Shown here: piece after piece, positions 24,488 through 37,199 of the stretch
Layout: every line of letters starts with the position of its first letter
Position numbering within the stretch: position 1 is the first letter of the stretch
Assembly: GCA_019787685.1 (NCBI GenBank)
Contig: JAHNUO010000004.1
Span: 1,240,001-1,304,000, forward strand
Direction of reading: 5' to 3'
From: Chiua virens
Taxonomy: Eukaryota > Basidiomycota > Agaricomycetes > Boletales > Boletaceae
DNA: 64,000 nt
Translations under genes and position numbers: made by a program
The notes under the pieces: model-generated
What the model saw: only the letters and a program-made list of their open reading frames with translations
Told to the model about the DNA's origin: nothing
The model's database searches: none

Positions 24488-25503
24488 TCATTTTCGCCGC
24501 AGTACTTGTAATGAAAGTAATACAAGTGCCAGCGCAATCACTTATGGAAATAGCTATATCAGTACATTGCCTTCCCCCTTCCCATTCTCCTCCGAGTCCG
24601 ATGCCTGCGTATCGAGCATTCCGCGTCACTCAACCACGTCCTGTGACGCGTCACTTGGATACGTGTTGGTTGAAAGAATTGCGTAAAAGACTCACCGATA
24701 ACACCGCAAGCGGCTCTCCCGCCAGCGTTGCCAGTCTTGAGAGAATCTTCATTTCTCCCTCTGCCAAGGTCATCTTCGCCCTACGGAGATGCGGTAGGAG
24801 TGTGTGAATAAAAAGATCGGATAGGTGAGAATGCGCCTACCTCGTGCACGACCACAGCCCGCCTAGACTCCCGGTGAAACACGTTCAAAATCAGCATAAT
24901 GGTGGCGGGTCATGGCCGACACGTACCCGAGGATGCTCTTGGGACCGTTGAGAGAGATCACGTCATCCATGAATGTGAAGGTTGCCGTGCCGTGTTCGTC
25001 GCTGACAATGTTACCCAGGTCGCCAACATGCCTCGTTGCGTCTGTTCGGGCACCGTGCACTTGGTTGAGTGGGTTGAAATGGGAACCCGTAGAGAGACAA
25101 TCTTCTGTCAGGTCACCTAATTGGCTAATATGTTCAAGCTTGAGAACTGGGTTCGTAGAGCGGATGATCGTCGACCTACTGTATGTGAAACCCCCGAAGC
25201 GAGGAGGAGTCAAGGTTCTGGATAGTCCCCGAGACCGTTACAGGTCCATCTTTTGTCGTCTGTTTGAATGTCACCGTACCAGAGACAGTGCTGCCTTTGA
25301 GTACAACCACCGCCTGTTGGATTCGAGTTTTGTGTCAGAGGATGACCGAGTCGTTATCTTTAGACTGTTACCTTTTGAACTTGCTCAACTTCACTGGCAG
25401 GACCCCTGAGAACCAACTGGTACAACACAAAAACGGCTGCTACGGTGAGCACAACAGCAAGGAGGATCTGTCGAGTCGATGTTTTCTGGCCGTAACGATC
25501 CAT
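24488..25503 (-). CDS. Membrane-anchored Cu/Zn superoxide dismutase
   Basis: Six exons (25503-25372, 25313-25180, 25124-24927, 24862-24841, 24780-24696, 24540-24488) give 207 aa. The N-terminus [12 protein letters not shown] is followed by a hydrophobic segment ([20 protein letters not shown]), a signal anchor. The SOD domain keeps all ligands: GFHIH, SHFNP, QVHGA and RHVGDLGNI with its Asp, and VVVHE. The disulfide pair lies in EDCLSTG and ACGVI, and the active-site Arg in GGRAACG. The enzyme would convert superoxide to oxygen and peroxide outside the cytosol, at the cell surface or in the secretory path. Unusually, the last exon adds a second hydrophobic run ([19 protein letters not shown]) directly after the ACGVI strand. 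One exon is only 22 nt. Confidence 0.88.
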
Positions 25504-26164
25504 GGTCGAACGTCGTGGGTAGTTTTCAATGAAGTTGGTCTGTGAGAACCAGACAACTCACCGCATCATGATGGTCCTTCTCGGGTCTCGCGGGAGCTGT
25601 TCGGCGCGAGCAAGATCATATTTTCCCGTCCACGAACTCCCTACTATGTCCGCAGCGAGAACATGTCATTGTCGATGTGACGGGCAAATTCATTTCAGCT
25701 CCTCTGCAAAGATGTTGCGCTTTACGTGAACTTGGCTGCGCCGCCCCGCCAGCTGGACCCGAAGTTATCCAGGCACATGCGCAGTCGTGACATCAAAGTG
25801 TTCTACTAGGAGCGCATGCAGCCTGAGGTGCTGTGTACTAGTAGCCGACGCAAGCATAATATAATAGACGGAATGAATAGATAACTATGTACAGAACGCC
25901 GTCGTCGCTAACTCGAACACGAAAGAGAAGGAATGCTACTATAATAAAAAGTCAACATGCGAGTACCTAATCAAAGTCGTTCAACACATTGGCCCACCAG
26001 AGCATCGGCATTCATCTTGCCGTATTCATATCAAGTATGAAACCGTCGTGGTATGCTCTGGCACACTCGGCTTGAAGTCGTTTGAAACCGACATCAACGG
26101 GCCCGGAGAGATCGAGAAAGGAATGGAATAAAGCGAGGAGAAGAAGTCTGGTTGGACACCTTGC
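25504..26164. other. Intergenic stretch, nothing recognised
   Basis: 661 bp between the superoxide dismutase start and the VAP stop, AT richer than its surroundings. No coding frame with family features and no repeat was seen. Confidence 0.45.
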
Positions 26165-27457
26165 TTAGAAAAATAGATACGTCGTGATAAACACGCCGAG
26201 CGCTATGATGACAACCACCTGTAGTGGTACACCATCCTGGTGTATAACAGTACCGCGATCCACCACAGTCTCCACCTCCGTCCCCCCATAGTACGTGCTC
26301 ACGCCGTCGTCGGAACCCGCTGTGTATCTCCTTCGATATTCAGATGGCGCAACGGACTCGGGTGCAACTGATTCTGGTGCTGTGGAACTTGGGTCCGGTA
26401 CAGCGGCAAGCAGAGCACGCAAACGTTGTATTTCGGCTTGAGCATCACCGAGTTTGAGCTCGAGTTCGCGATTGATTTGAACGGCCGCAGGGAGAGGAGG
26501 GGGAATAGGGGGAGGAGAGGAAGGCGGTGATGGTTGGTGGACGTTAACGTTGACTATGCCCACCGAGTTATTTGGGGTACGATGGATTTGCTGTGATTCT
26601 TCTCTCGAATCTTCACGGTAGAAGACTTCAGGTTCTCGTGGGCGAGGGGGTGTTGCTGGACGCGCGGGGATAGCAGGCGTGGATATCGAAGATATCACTG
26701 GTTGTGGTACCCTTGTAGGTTCAGGCTGAGAGCGAATTCAATCAAATGGTAGACCGAGACTTGGAGAATAAAAACGCACATCGAAGCGTCTGGATGGCAG
26801 TACAGCTGAGGGTTCCTCCACGTGGCCATCTTCCTCTTCTTCATCGAAGGGTGGTTGACCGTCTGGTGGGAGATACACGACACGCAGCTTCTGTTGATGC
26901 ACTTTCCACTCTTCACCTGCGCCGCTAGGAACATTCCACTGGAAATATTGTATGAGCTGATGTGGTGACGAAGCCGAATAACGCAGTTCTCACGATATCC
27001 TGGAGATCCTTTGTTTCTTTCTCGGGAGTGATGAGGGTGCTTTGAATCAAGAACTTGTCCTTGCATTTGACTGACAGCAAAGGCTCGTCCTTCATAGGTT
27101 GAAGCATTACTAAAAGGAGGCATTTAAGAGGTTTGAAAATGGGTGGCGGCATGAGGCATACCTGACACCTCGACACTGTCACCAGGCTCGATTCTGCCCG
27201 AGTTGGGACGAACACAATACAGCTGATAGATATCTCAATAACGCTACGAGATGTTCAGATGGATATGCCGACCTTGGGGGCAGTAGTTTTGACTTTGAAA
27301 GCGACAGGGGATGTGTTCTGATTTGAAACCAACAAGACTTTTTTGACGAGCTGTGTGAACGGTCCTGGGGAGAAATGAGCTGGAGAAAGAAGGATTTGAA
27401 TGGAAGAGACAGACTGTTGAAGCCCAACGCATTGTTGGGGATGAGATGGACGGACAT
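26165..27457 (-). CDS. SCS2: VAMP-associated protein (VAP/Scs2 family)
   Basis: ER tail-anchored protein that binds FFAT motifs and forms membrane contact sites. It starts MSVHLIPNNALGF. Short introns are then removed to give RPFTQLVKKVLLVSNQNTSP, VAFKVKTTAPKLYCVRPNSG, RIEPGDSVEVSV and MLQPMKDEP, the MSP domain with its major-sperm-protein fold. The middle is Pro rich with PPSSPPPIPPPLP, followed by a coiled coil (INRELELKLGDAQAEIQRLRAL). The C-terminal 20 residues (LQVVVIIALGVFITTYLFF) form the tail anchor. The architecture is complete, so the gene looks functional. Exact inner exon borders were only partly traced. Confidence 0.93.
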
Positions 27458-27662
27458 GGTTGACAATGAGGAGGGATATCTGAGAGGGGGGGCGGACGAC
27501 GTTTGACTTTTGAGCGGAGTTGGATCCCGCGCTTGGTCTTTATTCTTCCCGCGGCGAGGATCACACACCCTCAAATAACTCGTGTTTCGTGCATGTTACT
27601 ACAACGTGTCCCCGCCCACATGCCCGCTTTCTTCGAATCACATCGTGCTATGTCATTCCAAA

Positions 27663-28451
27663 TCATCCCGAGTACGCCTTCAGCTCAGCATGCACGATCC
27701 AGAAATCCATAATTTCCTTCATTCGGTTAAGGTGTTCCTTGAGTGAACCGACCGTAACAGCATCCCAGTGGGCCTGCAACTCACGTTGAGGTCCAGCTCA
27801 GGTGAGCGCTAGGCGGACACTTACCTTGACGGTGGTCCAGCCCAGTATACCATGCCAGACATCGGGTTTGCCAATGATCTCAGCCCAGCTATCCCCACGC
27901 AACTCGATCGTTCCCTCGAGCATCATATGAAGCTGGATGACCAAGGCGTAGTAATCACGCATGCTCTTTCCTCCTCCCTCCTTCATGTTTATCCTGACGA
28001 ATTCAGTGACCGGTGCATCAAGGGCCTTGGTCTCCTTGAACTCGACGTAGTTGACCGTTGGTTCGGAGGCGAAAGCAGCAAGGGAGGCTTCCTTGATCTG
28101 AGCATACTCCGCTGTCTCGCCAAACTTGTCGCGGGCCTCTTTGACTCCCAGTCTGCGGATATAATTTCGATTAGCAGTGTCCTAGATTCAGAGTCAATGG
28201 AAGGCAATACTGTTCACCCAGAAACGACGTCGGGCTCTTCCGTTTGATATCCAACATAAGTTCTTGCAAGGTGGTCAACATCTCGCGATAAGCGCTTTGA
28301 TAATATGATCTTACTTGATCAGCCCCGGTGCTTTGCTCAGCTCGGCCAGAGGTAGGGTGACCTTGCCAGACTTGTAGTCTTCAGACGCCTTGAAGTAACT
28401 GATCTCTGCGACAGTCGGTTTGGGGTAAAAGGATTGTTTAGAGGAATCCAT
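27663..28451 (-). CDS. ABM-like (dimeric alpha-beta barrel) protein, function unknown
   Basis: Several exons. The proposed start MDSSKQSFYPKPTVAEISYF leads into EDYKSGKVTLPLAELSKAPG. Later exons contain VKEARDKFGETAEYAQIKEA, YVEFKETKALDAPVTEFVRI and LEGTIELRGDSWAEIIGKPD, ending WIVHAELKAYSG. The spacing of beta strands and the phrases PVTEFVRINMKEG, VWHGILGWTTVKAHWDAV and FWIVHAEL resemble fungal antibiotic-biosynthesis-monooxygenase-like folds. The match is by eye, and no catalytic role can be assigned. The start could lie further upstream, because the frame stays open to 28670. The gene is divergent from the phosphate carrier. Confidence 0.6.
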
Positions 28452-28678
28452 GTCGACGTAAGGATCGTCCGTATCCCCTGTTGGATCCCACAAGTCCGAG
28501 ATATATCTTGGCCACAAATAACCGGGAACTTGCCGGTGTTTCGCATACGTAATAGTACCAACGTCACGCGCCGCATCGCGAGTTGATTGAGTTTGCTTAC
28601 TACTTGATGTTTGCTTATCGAGCCGTATATTAGCGGCGTACATTTGGGCCGTCACCAAATGCCCCATCATTTTTGACC

Positions 28679-29982
28679 ATGAAAGAAACCACCCAGTTCA
28701 CCTCCAAGGATTACGCGGCCTTCTTCTTCGCAGGTAAGCTCGTCTCGTAGATGTCGCGAAGCACGGGAGACTCACACCCTCAGGCGCATTCTGTGCCACG
28801 CAAGTTAATTCTTCGAGCTCACCAGCATGATACTAAATATTTTTGTTTCAGAGTCACCCACGGCATCATGACACGTGAGTCTCAAGTATCACATCTTCAC
28901 GCTCACCTCACAGATATCTCGCAGCCGTCGATGTCGTCAAGACCCGCATCCAGATAGATCCCGCCTTCAAGCACTTGAATATGATTTCAGGAACTCGACA
29001 TGTTATCGCCAAGGAAGGCGCACCGGCCCTGCTCACGGGATTCGGGCCTACCGCAGTTGGGTACTTTATTCAGGGCGGTGCTAAATTTGCCGGCTACGAA
29101 TACTGGAAAGCGAAAGGCGTCGAGTGGGTTGGCCCTGAGAACGCGGTCAAGTATCGCACTGTAATCTATCTTGGTTCAGCGAGCGTCGCAGAGTATGACC
29201 CTGTCCCAAGCTAGACGCCCATCGTATACTAACCATGGCTTATGACCAGATTTTTTGCAGACATTCTGCTCACCCCATTAGAAGCAACTAGAATCAGACT
29301 CGTCTCACAGCCAAGCTATGCAACTGGCCTTGTTTCTGGTTTCACTCGCCTAGCTCGAGAAGGAGGGGTTCGCGAATTGTATGCAGGTTTCATACCAATA
29401 CTTTGCAAGTTGAGTGCGCGCGTTGGACCGATCTGTATCGTACTCACCATATAATCTGCCCAGACAAATTCCGTATGCTATCGGGCAGTTTACCGTTAAC
29501 GAACTTTGTCACGAAGCCGCTTATCGTTCCATGTCTGAGGAGACTCGGAGGAACCTGTCAGGATCAGCTAAGCTCACCCTTCAGCTGGGCAGTGGAATCA
29601 TTGCTGGGTTCGCAGCTGCAATCCTTAGCCACGTGAGTTTCTGTCTCTCTCGCCCAACTGAGCTGACGGCCGACTATCCCACAGCCTGCCGACACGTTGC
29701 TCAGTCAAATCAACAAGGGACACGGTCCCAGTGGTTCTATGGCTCACAGACTCGGTGTCTTGGCTCGGCAGGCAGGTTTCCGCGGATTATTTGCTGGATT
29801 GGGACCGAGGATGATCATGACTGCTGGGCTGGTATCTGGGCAATTTGTCTTATACGACAAGGTTAAGCAAGGTGTGTTGCGTCTTCTTTGTGTTTAGGAA
29901 AACGACACCAATTTCACCTCTCCCAGCTCTTGGTGCTCCTCCAGGAATAGAAATCCACAAGGAAAAGAGCACAGCAGTTTAA
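28679..29982 (+). CDS. MIR1: Mitochondrial phosphate carrier
   Basis: Mitochondrial carrier family member that imports phosphate with protons into the matrix. Eight exons (28679-28733, 28784-28799, 28852-28874, 28925-29192, 29250-29408, 29464-29632, 29685-29871, 29927-29982) give 310 aa in phase. It starts [19 protein letters not shown]. The three signature loops are visible: [24 protein letters not shown] and a C-terminal one at [12 protein letters not shown], with [20 protein letters not shown] typical of the phosphate carrier. The second exon is 16 nt and is followed by an intron with a GC donor (gcaagt) and a TACTAA-like branch site. The C-terminus ends [12 protein letters not shown]. Confidence 0.95.
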
Positions 29983-30075
29983 TTCCTGATACTCGATATG
30001 AAATTATTCTTTCATGCCAGTGCTGTATTCGATAGAGGCTGCGGGCCACATAGAAGAAAACCCGTACACGGTGCA

Positions 30076-33000
30076 TCATTCGTCTGTATCCCTACCTAGA
30101 ACTTGCGCAAGTCGAGTCTTCACGCTGGTTTGGCACAAAGCCTCATCACTTGTAAGGTCCCATTCTAAAAAACGTCGCGCGACTTCCTCGGCAGTTTGAA
30201 GGTCCAGTCTCTCTTCGTCAGTCACCTTTTCCTCGAGCAATATGCCAAGTTCATGTTTAGCCAAGAGTTCACTTGACCAAGACCAAAGATGTAGTAGTGA
30301 AAATACAGGTTCTCGTCATTATCGAGTACACCTGTTGACGAGTTACATACCTGACATACTGAGCTCTGTCGACAATACGGCGGGGAAGCCCGAACATTGC
30401 CGCACATTGCGCCGCATGAGAAGAAAGCGAGAGACCTGGTGCAACACTATCGATGTGTCAACCATTCGGCACTGTTTCGATAGTGTCTCAAGTTACCGGT
30501 ACAGATACATGATATTCTCGCCAGGTCCTGGTACCCGGGAAGCCCTTCTCTCCTCGGGAGAGTCCAAGTCGCCCACTTCGTCAGCACCGATTGCATCCCC
30601 AGTGCTAGACGCGAAGAGGACTTTCATGTGGACGAAATTGATGGGAAACTTGTGCGGGTCAAGCAGGCCCTTGCGAAAGACCTCATGGAAGTGGGATGCA
30701 ACGAGTACTTTGGGGCAGTCTCTGCCACGCTTCAAGAGGTGATTCAAGACACCGCAAAAGAGCCCAGCCCCATCTGCACCGTCAAGTATCAAAAGAATTG
30801 TCGAAGTTCCAGCTTGAGCAGACCAACCTGTGGTTACAGTCCCTTTCCCAAATTCGTCAAGTACAATCAGGGACTTAGAGGTGCAGTTTCGTAGAGCGAA
30901 CGACACTTGATTAAGATCTATCATAAACGCCGACTGGACCTTAAGTGGAGAAAAAGCGTGAGCACGATTCACAAAATTCGACGGTACTACCTTTGAGACA
31001 GATTCTCTCGTCTGAATCCGCGTGAAAACTGTAAAAATTCAGCATCTCACGATGTCTATGATTCATCGGACCAACTTTTGTCGACGATCCCCAATTTAGC
31101 GGACTCTGCGGGAACAAAGCTGCAAGAGCTCAGTGCGGTTCTCAGCTGACTTGTCTCGACTTACCTTCCAATCTATGAAACTCATATTGGTCTCTCGGTG
31201 CGCCCAACCTGCGACTCAATGGTACAAGTTTGGCACGTACCTGTGCCATATATTGAATCAATGCAACCTATGACCGAACTTAGCGATCGATGGCCGTGTA
31301 GCATATCTACTGACCTGTTTCAAATATACGCTCTACAGAACCAGTGGTCAGTGGTCAGTGGTTGCTCGACTAGAATGAGGTTAGATACGGACTTTACCAC
31401 AAGCATTTGCCCCGGTGCAGAGAACGATACTGTTCCATGCAGCCTCAGTCCCTGTGTCAGAACTACTGTCGTCCTCGTAGCACATTCCGAAGCCCACTCC
31501 ACCAACGAGACGTGCATCATTAGCAACGAAGGTATCCAAGATTTGTTCTTGAAGAGGATGTCTGATTCAGGAGCTTACATGCATTCTACGTACACAACGA
31601 TTGGCACAAGTATACCTTCCTTGAACGATGTCCATGATCGGATCTTCTACCAGTTGTGGACGCCGGTAGCCAAACGTTCTCGCTGCCTCTGCAAACGAGA
31701 GTAAGCAATCAAGTTCAGCACAAACATTAGCCGCATTTTCCATGGCTGGACCATATCGAAGAATTTTGTCCAACAATTCCTGAATGATCTCTATCTCTCG
31801 ATCTGGTAGTGCATCAGCCCTGAAGAATCCCAAAGGGGACGAACCATACCAACTATTGCTGGATGTAGATCCCCAATGTGGGTGTCCATGTCTGCGAGGC
31901 ATCGTTAGATTTATTTTCAAGCATCTGACATTTCGCACCTTGCATTTCCTTTGATTTGAAGTAAACATGGTTCCTGGAGGCAGCTGTTATTGAGGAAACG
32001 AAAAAGAGCCTGAATATTCACTCCGAAGAGAACTCGAGCAGCCAGTAGGTTGCCTATCAACGGAATATTTCGACTACACTCACCTGGAAACTCCACCCGT
32101 CCAAAACTTTTATGCCTGTCTCTGTCTCCCATTCCTCACGCATCGGCACAGTGATAAGAAAGCCTTTCCACGAAGCTCGCTCAGTAACATCACTTTCATG
32201 ATAGAGGCAGGTATACAAACCAAGCTGAGGAAAATATACGACGTTCAAAGTCTCGGCATAATCCACGGGAAAGGTTTGAGATAGCTGTTCAGCTACATTT
32301 GACTGGTTTTCTCGTGTTTATTGTCAGTCTCGAGCCAGTAAATCAACTGACCAGGATAGAATCAATCCCTCGATAAACATGCTTTCGTTGGTCTAGTTCC
32401 TCGTCGACGTGCGGCCGGACGCACATTCGAGCCACCTCAGCTGACTCTTCCCAATCGATCTATTATCATCAAAGTCAGAACGAAACCGGGCTCTGACAAA
32501 TCAAAATGTTTGACAGTTTCGTTGACCATATGGCCAACTTCCTTGAAAGAAGCCACATCTAATACGTCCATGAGCTACAAATTTTCAGAACCTGCGAGGA
32601 AATTTGGGTTGCGGCGGATACTCACTCGCACTACAACGTCGACTTGTCTACTCTGGTGCAACTCCGCCAAACCATCACGAATCATAGCAGAGTGATAGGT
32701 AAACTAGAAACAGCTCAAAACAGTCGATACAACGGCAGAAGGGACGGACCTTCACTAAAGCTTGCCAATCAGAAATCACCCCTTTACCGGATCTTAGCAC
32801 CCCTAAAATCCTCGGCATGTTCGCAATGCCTTTCAGTTGACTCTGTAGCGCGGCCACCGCTGGCAAATTCTCTGCGCGCAAGAAACACTCCACCGCGTCA
32901 TGCCGTGCTTTTAGTACCTGCAGTGACAAGGATGGGCGCATAGACCACGTGCGAAGCAGCGAGCGACCCAAGGCAGTTCTGGTGGCGTTCAATATACCTA

Positions 33001-34337
33001 CACAGTAAGTCAAGCGAGGAAGATAATCATGAGAGATAAGGTAGACCAAAGAGCGACAATCCTTCCTTGGTTTGGTCGGAGTGAATGGTAGCATGATTTT
33101 CACTCTCAAATACTTGTAAGGAGCTGTCACACCCAAAATTCAGATATCTTTGCAGAGAGGTGCAGTTTAAGGTTACCAAAGAGTATCTGCATTGATGTGC
33201 ATCACCTGGTCACTAACAAATATTTAGCAAGGGAAACAGACCAAGGGAAAGAACATACAGTGCCAAGGCTTCGATACTACAGATATCCAATTCCATTGTT
33301 TCATCAACATCACACAGCTCCCCGGTTGCTCGTTCGCGAGTAAGGAAGTCAAGAAGTGCCCCTACCGAAGATATCTGTTCCCAAGGTCACTTTCTGATTT
33401 ACGTTACTTGTTACTTGACTCACACAGATTGGTGCCAACTCCAATGAAGCAAAGTTTGCCAAGCGTATGGCAGCATTCCACTGCTCCATTGCAGGGTCTC
33501 CAATGGCCTCTCTTCTCCTGGTCATGAAATCGTACGCATTCCTGATTCCGACGGCCGAAGAACCATCTGATACATCTTCGTGGTTGTAATTGGAATTCGG
33601 GTCACAGCTCAATCGAGCCAGTAGGTTCAACGACAACAATTTGTTTCGGCCCTTAGCAGGCACAAATTCTTTGTGAGGTCTGATCTGGAAAATAGCACCC
33701 GAAACTTCCGCTACTCAAACCGAGTGTGAAACGTCCGTATATGCGCCTTCAGTAGACACGCTCACCGTGGTTTTGTAATATTGAGATGAAGGAATCCTCA
33801 GCCCTTGAGCTCGTGAGTATAAAATGTGGGTCCGATTGTTCCAAAACTGTTGGGGTGAGAGTAGAGGTTCGATATTCGAGCACAAGAAGGAAACTCAGTG
33901 GTACACACTCATTTTCGTCAAGTCATAATGAGCGCCTTCTTGAGTATCTTCGAGCACATACACCACACCTTTGGCGGGGTCGTAGTATGCACAACCGATA
34001 CGACCACTGAGAACAGTATGAGACGCGACATGACAGAAGACAGTCAACTCACTGCTGAGACAATATACTCAGACAAATCTAGAAGGCGGTCAAGTGGGTA
34101 GAAGGTGTGGGAAGCGAGAATGCGATGCTACCTTTCCCTGTCCCGAGGAACCTGAGGTTGACGAACCGCGCTCGTCCTCGGGCAAGTCCGACGGGCTGTC
34201 CCATCTGACGCGCTTTGGATTCATGCCAACTTCGGAACTGTGATCTGCCTGACTTCCCTCACTCTGAGGTTCATGCTCCGATGTCGATTCGTTAGGGTTA
34301 GACCTTGGACGTTTTAAACCAGACTTGAGCGGTATCA
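30076..34337 (-). CDS. MSH5: Meiotic MutS homologue MSH5
   Basis: MSH5 pairs with MSH4 as a clamp on recombination intermediates and promotes crossovers in meiosis. It does not repair mismatches. The start MIPLKSGLKRPRSNPN leads a disordered acidic/Ser-rich N-terminus. The body has NVVYFPQLGLYTCL (about 32240) and a Walker A near 31420, GANACGK. Walker B is near 30880, SLIVLDEFGKGT, then DGAGLFCGVLNHLLKRG and VLVASHFHEVF. The gene ends EERLDLQTAEEVARRFLEWD and, after a few residues, DTDE. There are many introns; one (near 30820) is required to join FGKGTVTT to DGAGLF in phase. Not all junctions were traced, so only the limits are firm. Confidence 0.9.
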
Positions 34338-34525
34338 TGATACCTGTAAAGGAAACAACTTCGTGTAATTGGCGCGCGCGCGATAATAAGCAAGAGAACA
34401 CGTGACCGCGAATATTTCACAAGAGGAGACAGACTACAAGTCCATCTTCGCGTAAAAGTAGGGATGTCAAAAGAGCATTCATTATAATACCCTAGGGGCA
34501 TGAGCCATGGGACAACAATATGAGT

Positions 34526-35860
34526 TTACTTCTTTATCCGCAAAAGTTCCTTTGTGTCCTCCCCAGTCACTGAAGAACAATCAGTCGGAAATATATGCGT
34601 CATTCTCGGATGAAAAGCGTACCATTTAATAGCAAACTTTGAGCATCGAGTATCACACGGTTTCCAGATGCAGCAAGAATGTTGGCAATATCACGAGCGG
34701 CCTCTAGACGCCGAAGCTCAAGGAAACCTTTGTTTGCCCGCATGGCCTCACCAATAAGCTCTGCGCTGCGTGCCTCACCCTGGGCCCGGACAATGATGGA
34801 CTAATCAAAGCCAGTTAGCGCAGAATCGGCAGTCAAATACGATGCGAATCACTTGTTTTTCCTGTATGGCTTGGTCGACTAAGAACGCGGCACGGAGTGC
34901 TGTTTGTTGTGCGACCTTGGGAGGTAAAGCATAGTTAAACATGATTCTAGTAAATAATCAGAGGAGACTGACTTGTTTAGCTTCTACGGCATGCGTGAAT
35001 TCAGGAGAGAACGCGACATGGGTAATAGAAACGTCATCTAGAACGATATCAAACCGCAGAGCTCGATTTGTGAGATTCTCGCGGATCAATCGCGAGACCT
35101 ATTGGCATGGTGAGCGACCCTTCGCAACATCTTCTCCGCATCACAAACCATTTCACGCTGAGTGATGAGCTGACTAGCATTAAACTGTGCCACTACACTT
35201 TTGAGGACTTCGTTAACAATGGAAGGCAGTACGCGTTCATCATAGTCCTTGCCGAGTTCACGGTAAATTTTGGGTAACGCAGAGACCGACGGTCTTGACA
35301 ACACTCTGCACGTGATATTCACCATTTGCAGATCTGATGTGCCTCAGAAAATGGCCATCATTTATGCGCAAAACGAACCTTTCGTGCCAGTCAAACTCGC
35401 AACACTTCGTGGTTTAGCACGGATGTCGAAAACGATCGGTGTCTCGAACCAAGGTACCTGAAACAACGTTACAACTACAGTGTATACAGTGTTGAACACA
35501 AACCATGATATGTGTCCCTTCGTTGTGAACTTCATCTTTGACACCATGCAAACTGAACAAGACAAATGAGTAGCCCGATGCCCGTAATGGTTTGTTGTTC
35601 ATACCGCGTGTATTTGATGGCTCGGTGACCACCGTCAACTTAAAGAGATCCCATAATTATTCTCTGAAAGATCGAGGGTAGAAAAATGACACACCGTTGA
35701 ATAGACTGGCATTGAGGAGTAATCCACCACCTATGAGTGCAGCGAGCAAACTTCCTCCGGCAAAAAAACGACCAGGCCCGCCAGAAAAACCGCCGCCACC
35801 CTGACCACCTGCACGCTGGACCTGCTGCGCGAACCTTCGGAATGCCTCTTGGCTGTTCAT
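34526..35860 (-). CDS. PHB2: Prohibitin 2
   Basis: Inner mitochondrial membrane ring protein that works with PHB1 as a scaffold for respiratory complexes and m-AAA protease control. The start reads [20 protein letters not shown], a glycine-rich stretch. The membrane segment [18 protein letters not shown] follows. Spliced exons then give [59 protein letters not shown] and [20 protein letters not shown]. Further exons give [20 protein letters not shown] and [14 protein letters not shown]. The end is TKELLRIKK. All are hallmarks of PHB2, and the gene appears intact with several short introns. Confidence 0.95.
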
Positions 35861-35976
35861 GGAAAAGATGAATAAAGTAAACCGAGACTCGGTCGTCCAC
35901 AGTGACAGCCGTCACGTGACAATGTCCACATATATTTTCCTCCGCCTACACACTATCTTTGTATCCCACCACAAGG
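35861..35976. promoter_or_regulatory. Bidirectional promoter of PHB2 and the PQ-loop gene
   Basis: 116 bp between two divergent start codons. No distinct core element was identified. Confidence 0.45.
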
Positions 35977-37199
35977 ATGGTTCTTCAGAATGACGTGGCG
36001 AGCAGTGTGGTTTGTCTTCCCATCTATCAGGCCATACCTCTAATCATTAACATTACTCTCAATTATAAGCTCGGTTGGATATCGATTGCATGCTGGTGAG
36101 ATTTTCCCAGATATGGCTAGACGCTGCCGTCATCGCAGGTTATTTACTCTGGTACCTCGTCCACAGGATCGTTGTATACTCTCCTCAAATTATAGAAAAT
36201 TATCAACTTCAAAGTGGGGAGGGGTTGTCTCTTTCGTTTGTCTACATATGGCTATTGGGTGATCTATGCAACGTATCTGGCGCTATTCTGGCAGATTTAC
36301 TGCCGACTATGATCATTATGGGTGTTTATGTAAGTGCACAATTGGTAGCTTTCGTGCAACCTAGCTGATTCGGATCTTTTGACAGTACACACTTTGCGAC
36401 GGCACGTTGATTTTCCAAATATACTACTATCGATGGAAGCGGCGTTCTATGGGGAGTCTCCTCCGAGTGGAGGAGGACGGTCCAACGGAACAGTCATGCT
36501 TGCTTGGTGACAATGCCCTGGTGCATGGATCAGAAGCTCATCCAACATCTGTAGTAAGGGTGCTTGTGCAATATGCAGCTGCTGTGGTGTTTGTCATGGT
36601 CACCGGTGTTCTTGCATACCTGATCAGTGAAGAAACAGAGGACGATGGATCCTCTGACCATTCGCTGGGTTTGGACTGGAGAGTACAAGTGATTGGATGG
36701 CTGAGCACAGCGCTATACCGTAAGTCGGGAGATGATATGAGTGAGGACGTACGCTGAATTGTGTTCAAGTCGGGGCCCGGGTGCCACAAATACGTGAGTG
36801 CGGCAATCAGACGGAAAGAGCGGAGTTGACGTCCACAGTGAAAAACTTGAAGACGAGGTGCGAAGGGCTTGCACCGGGCCTGTTTTTGTTTACGATCCTT
36901 GGGAATGGGACATACGCATTGTCGATTCTGGTTGTATCGATGGAAAGGGAGTACCTAATGCGGAACGCAAGCTGGCTTGCAGGTAGCTATAGTACTGCCA
37001 CATGTACGAGAAAGGCGGCTGACGGGGGTTATAGGAAGCGTGTTGACGATATTTCTCGATGTGATTGTACGTGTGGACACGTTTCGTGGAGAGGGTGACT
37101 GAATTGTTGCAGGTACTTTGTCAGTTCTTCTATTACGAGTTCGTGTCTCGGCAGGAGTGTAGTATGGATGATGAGATGGTGCCGCGGGTAAGGACTTGA
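35977..37199 (+). CDS. PQ-loop vacuolar/lysosomal amino acid transporter
   Basis: Seven-helix protein of the Ypq1/PQLC2 type, which exports basic amino acids from the vacuole. Exons can be joined from MVLQNDVASSV to LGWISIACW and then IVVYSPQIIENYQLQSGEGL, the first PQ motif. LSFVYIWLLGDLCNVSGAIL and YTLCDGTLIFQIYYYR follow. After a polar loop come GWLSTALYLGARVPQI (second PQ motif) and GLAPGLFLFTILGNGTYALS. MEREYLMRNASWLAG and VLTIFLDVIVLCQFFYYEF complete the protein, which ends at 37199. Introns near 36096-36167, 36987-37034 and 37063-37110 are needed to keep the helices. The open frame alone would misread these parts. Confidence 0.88.
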
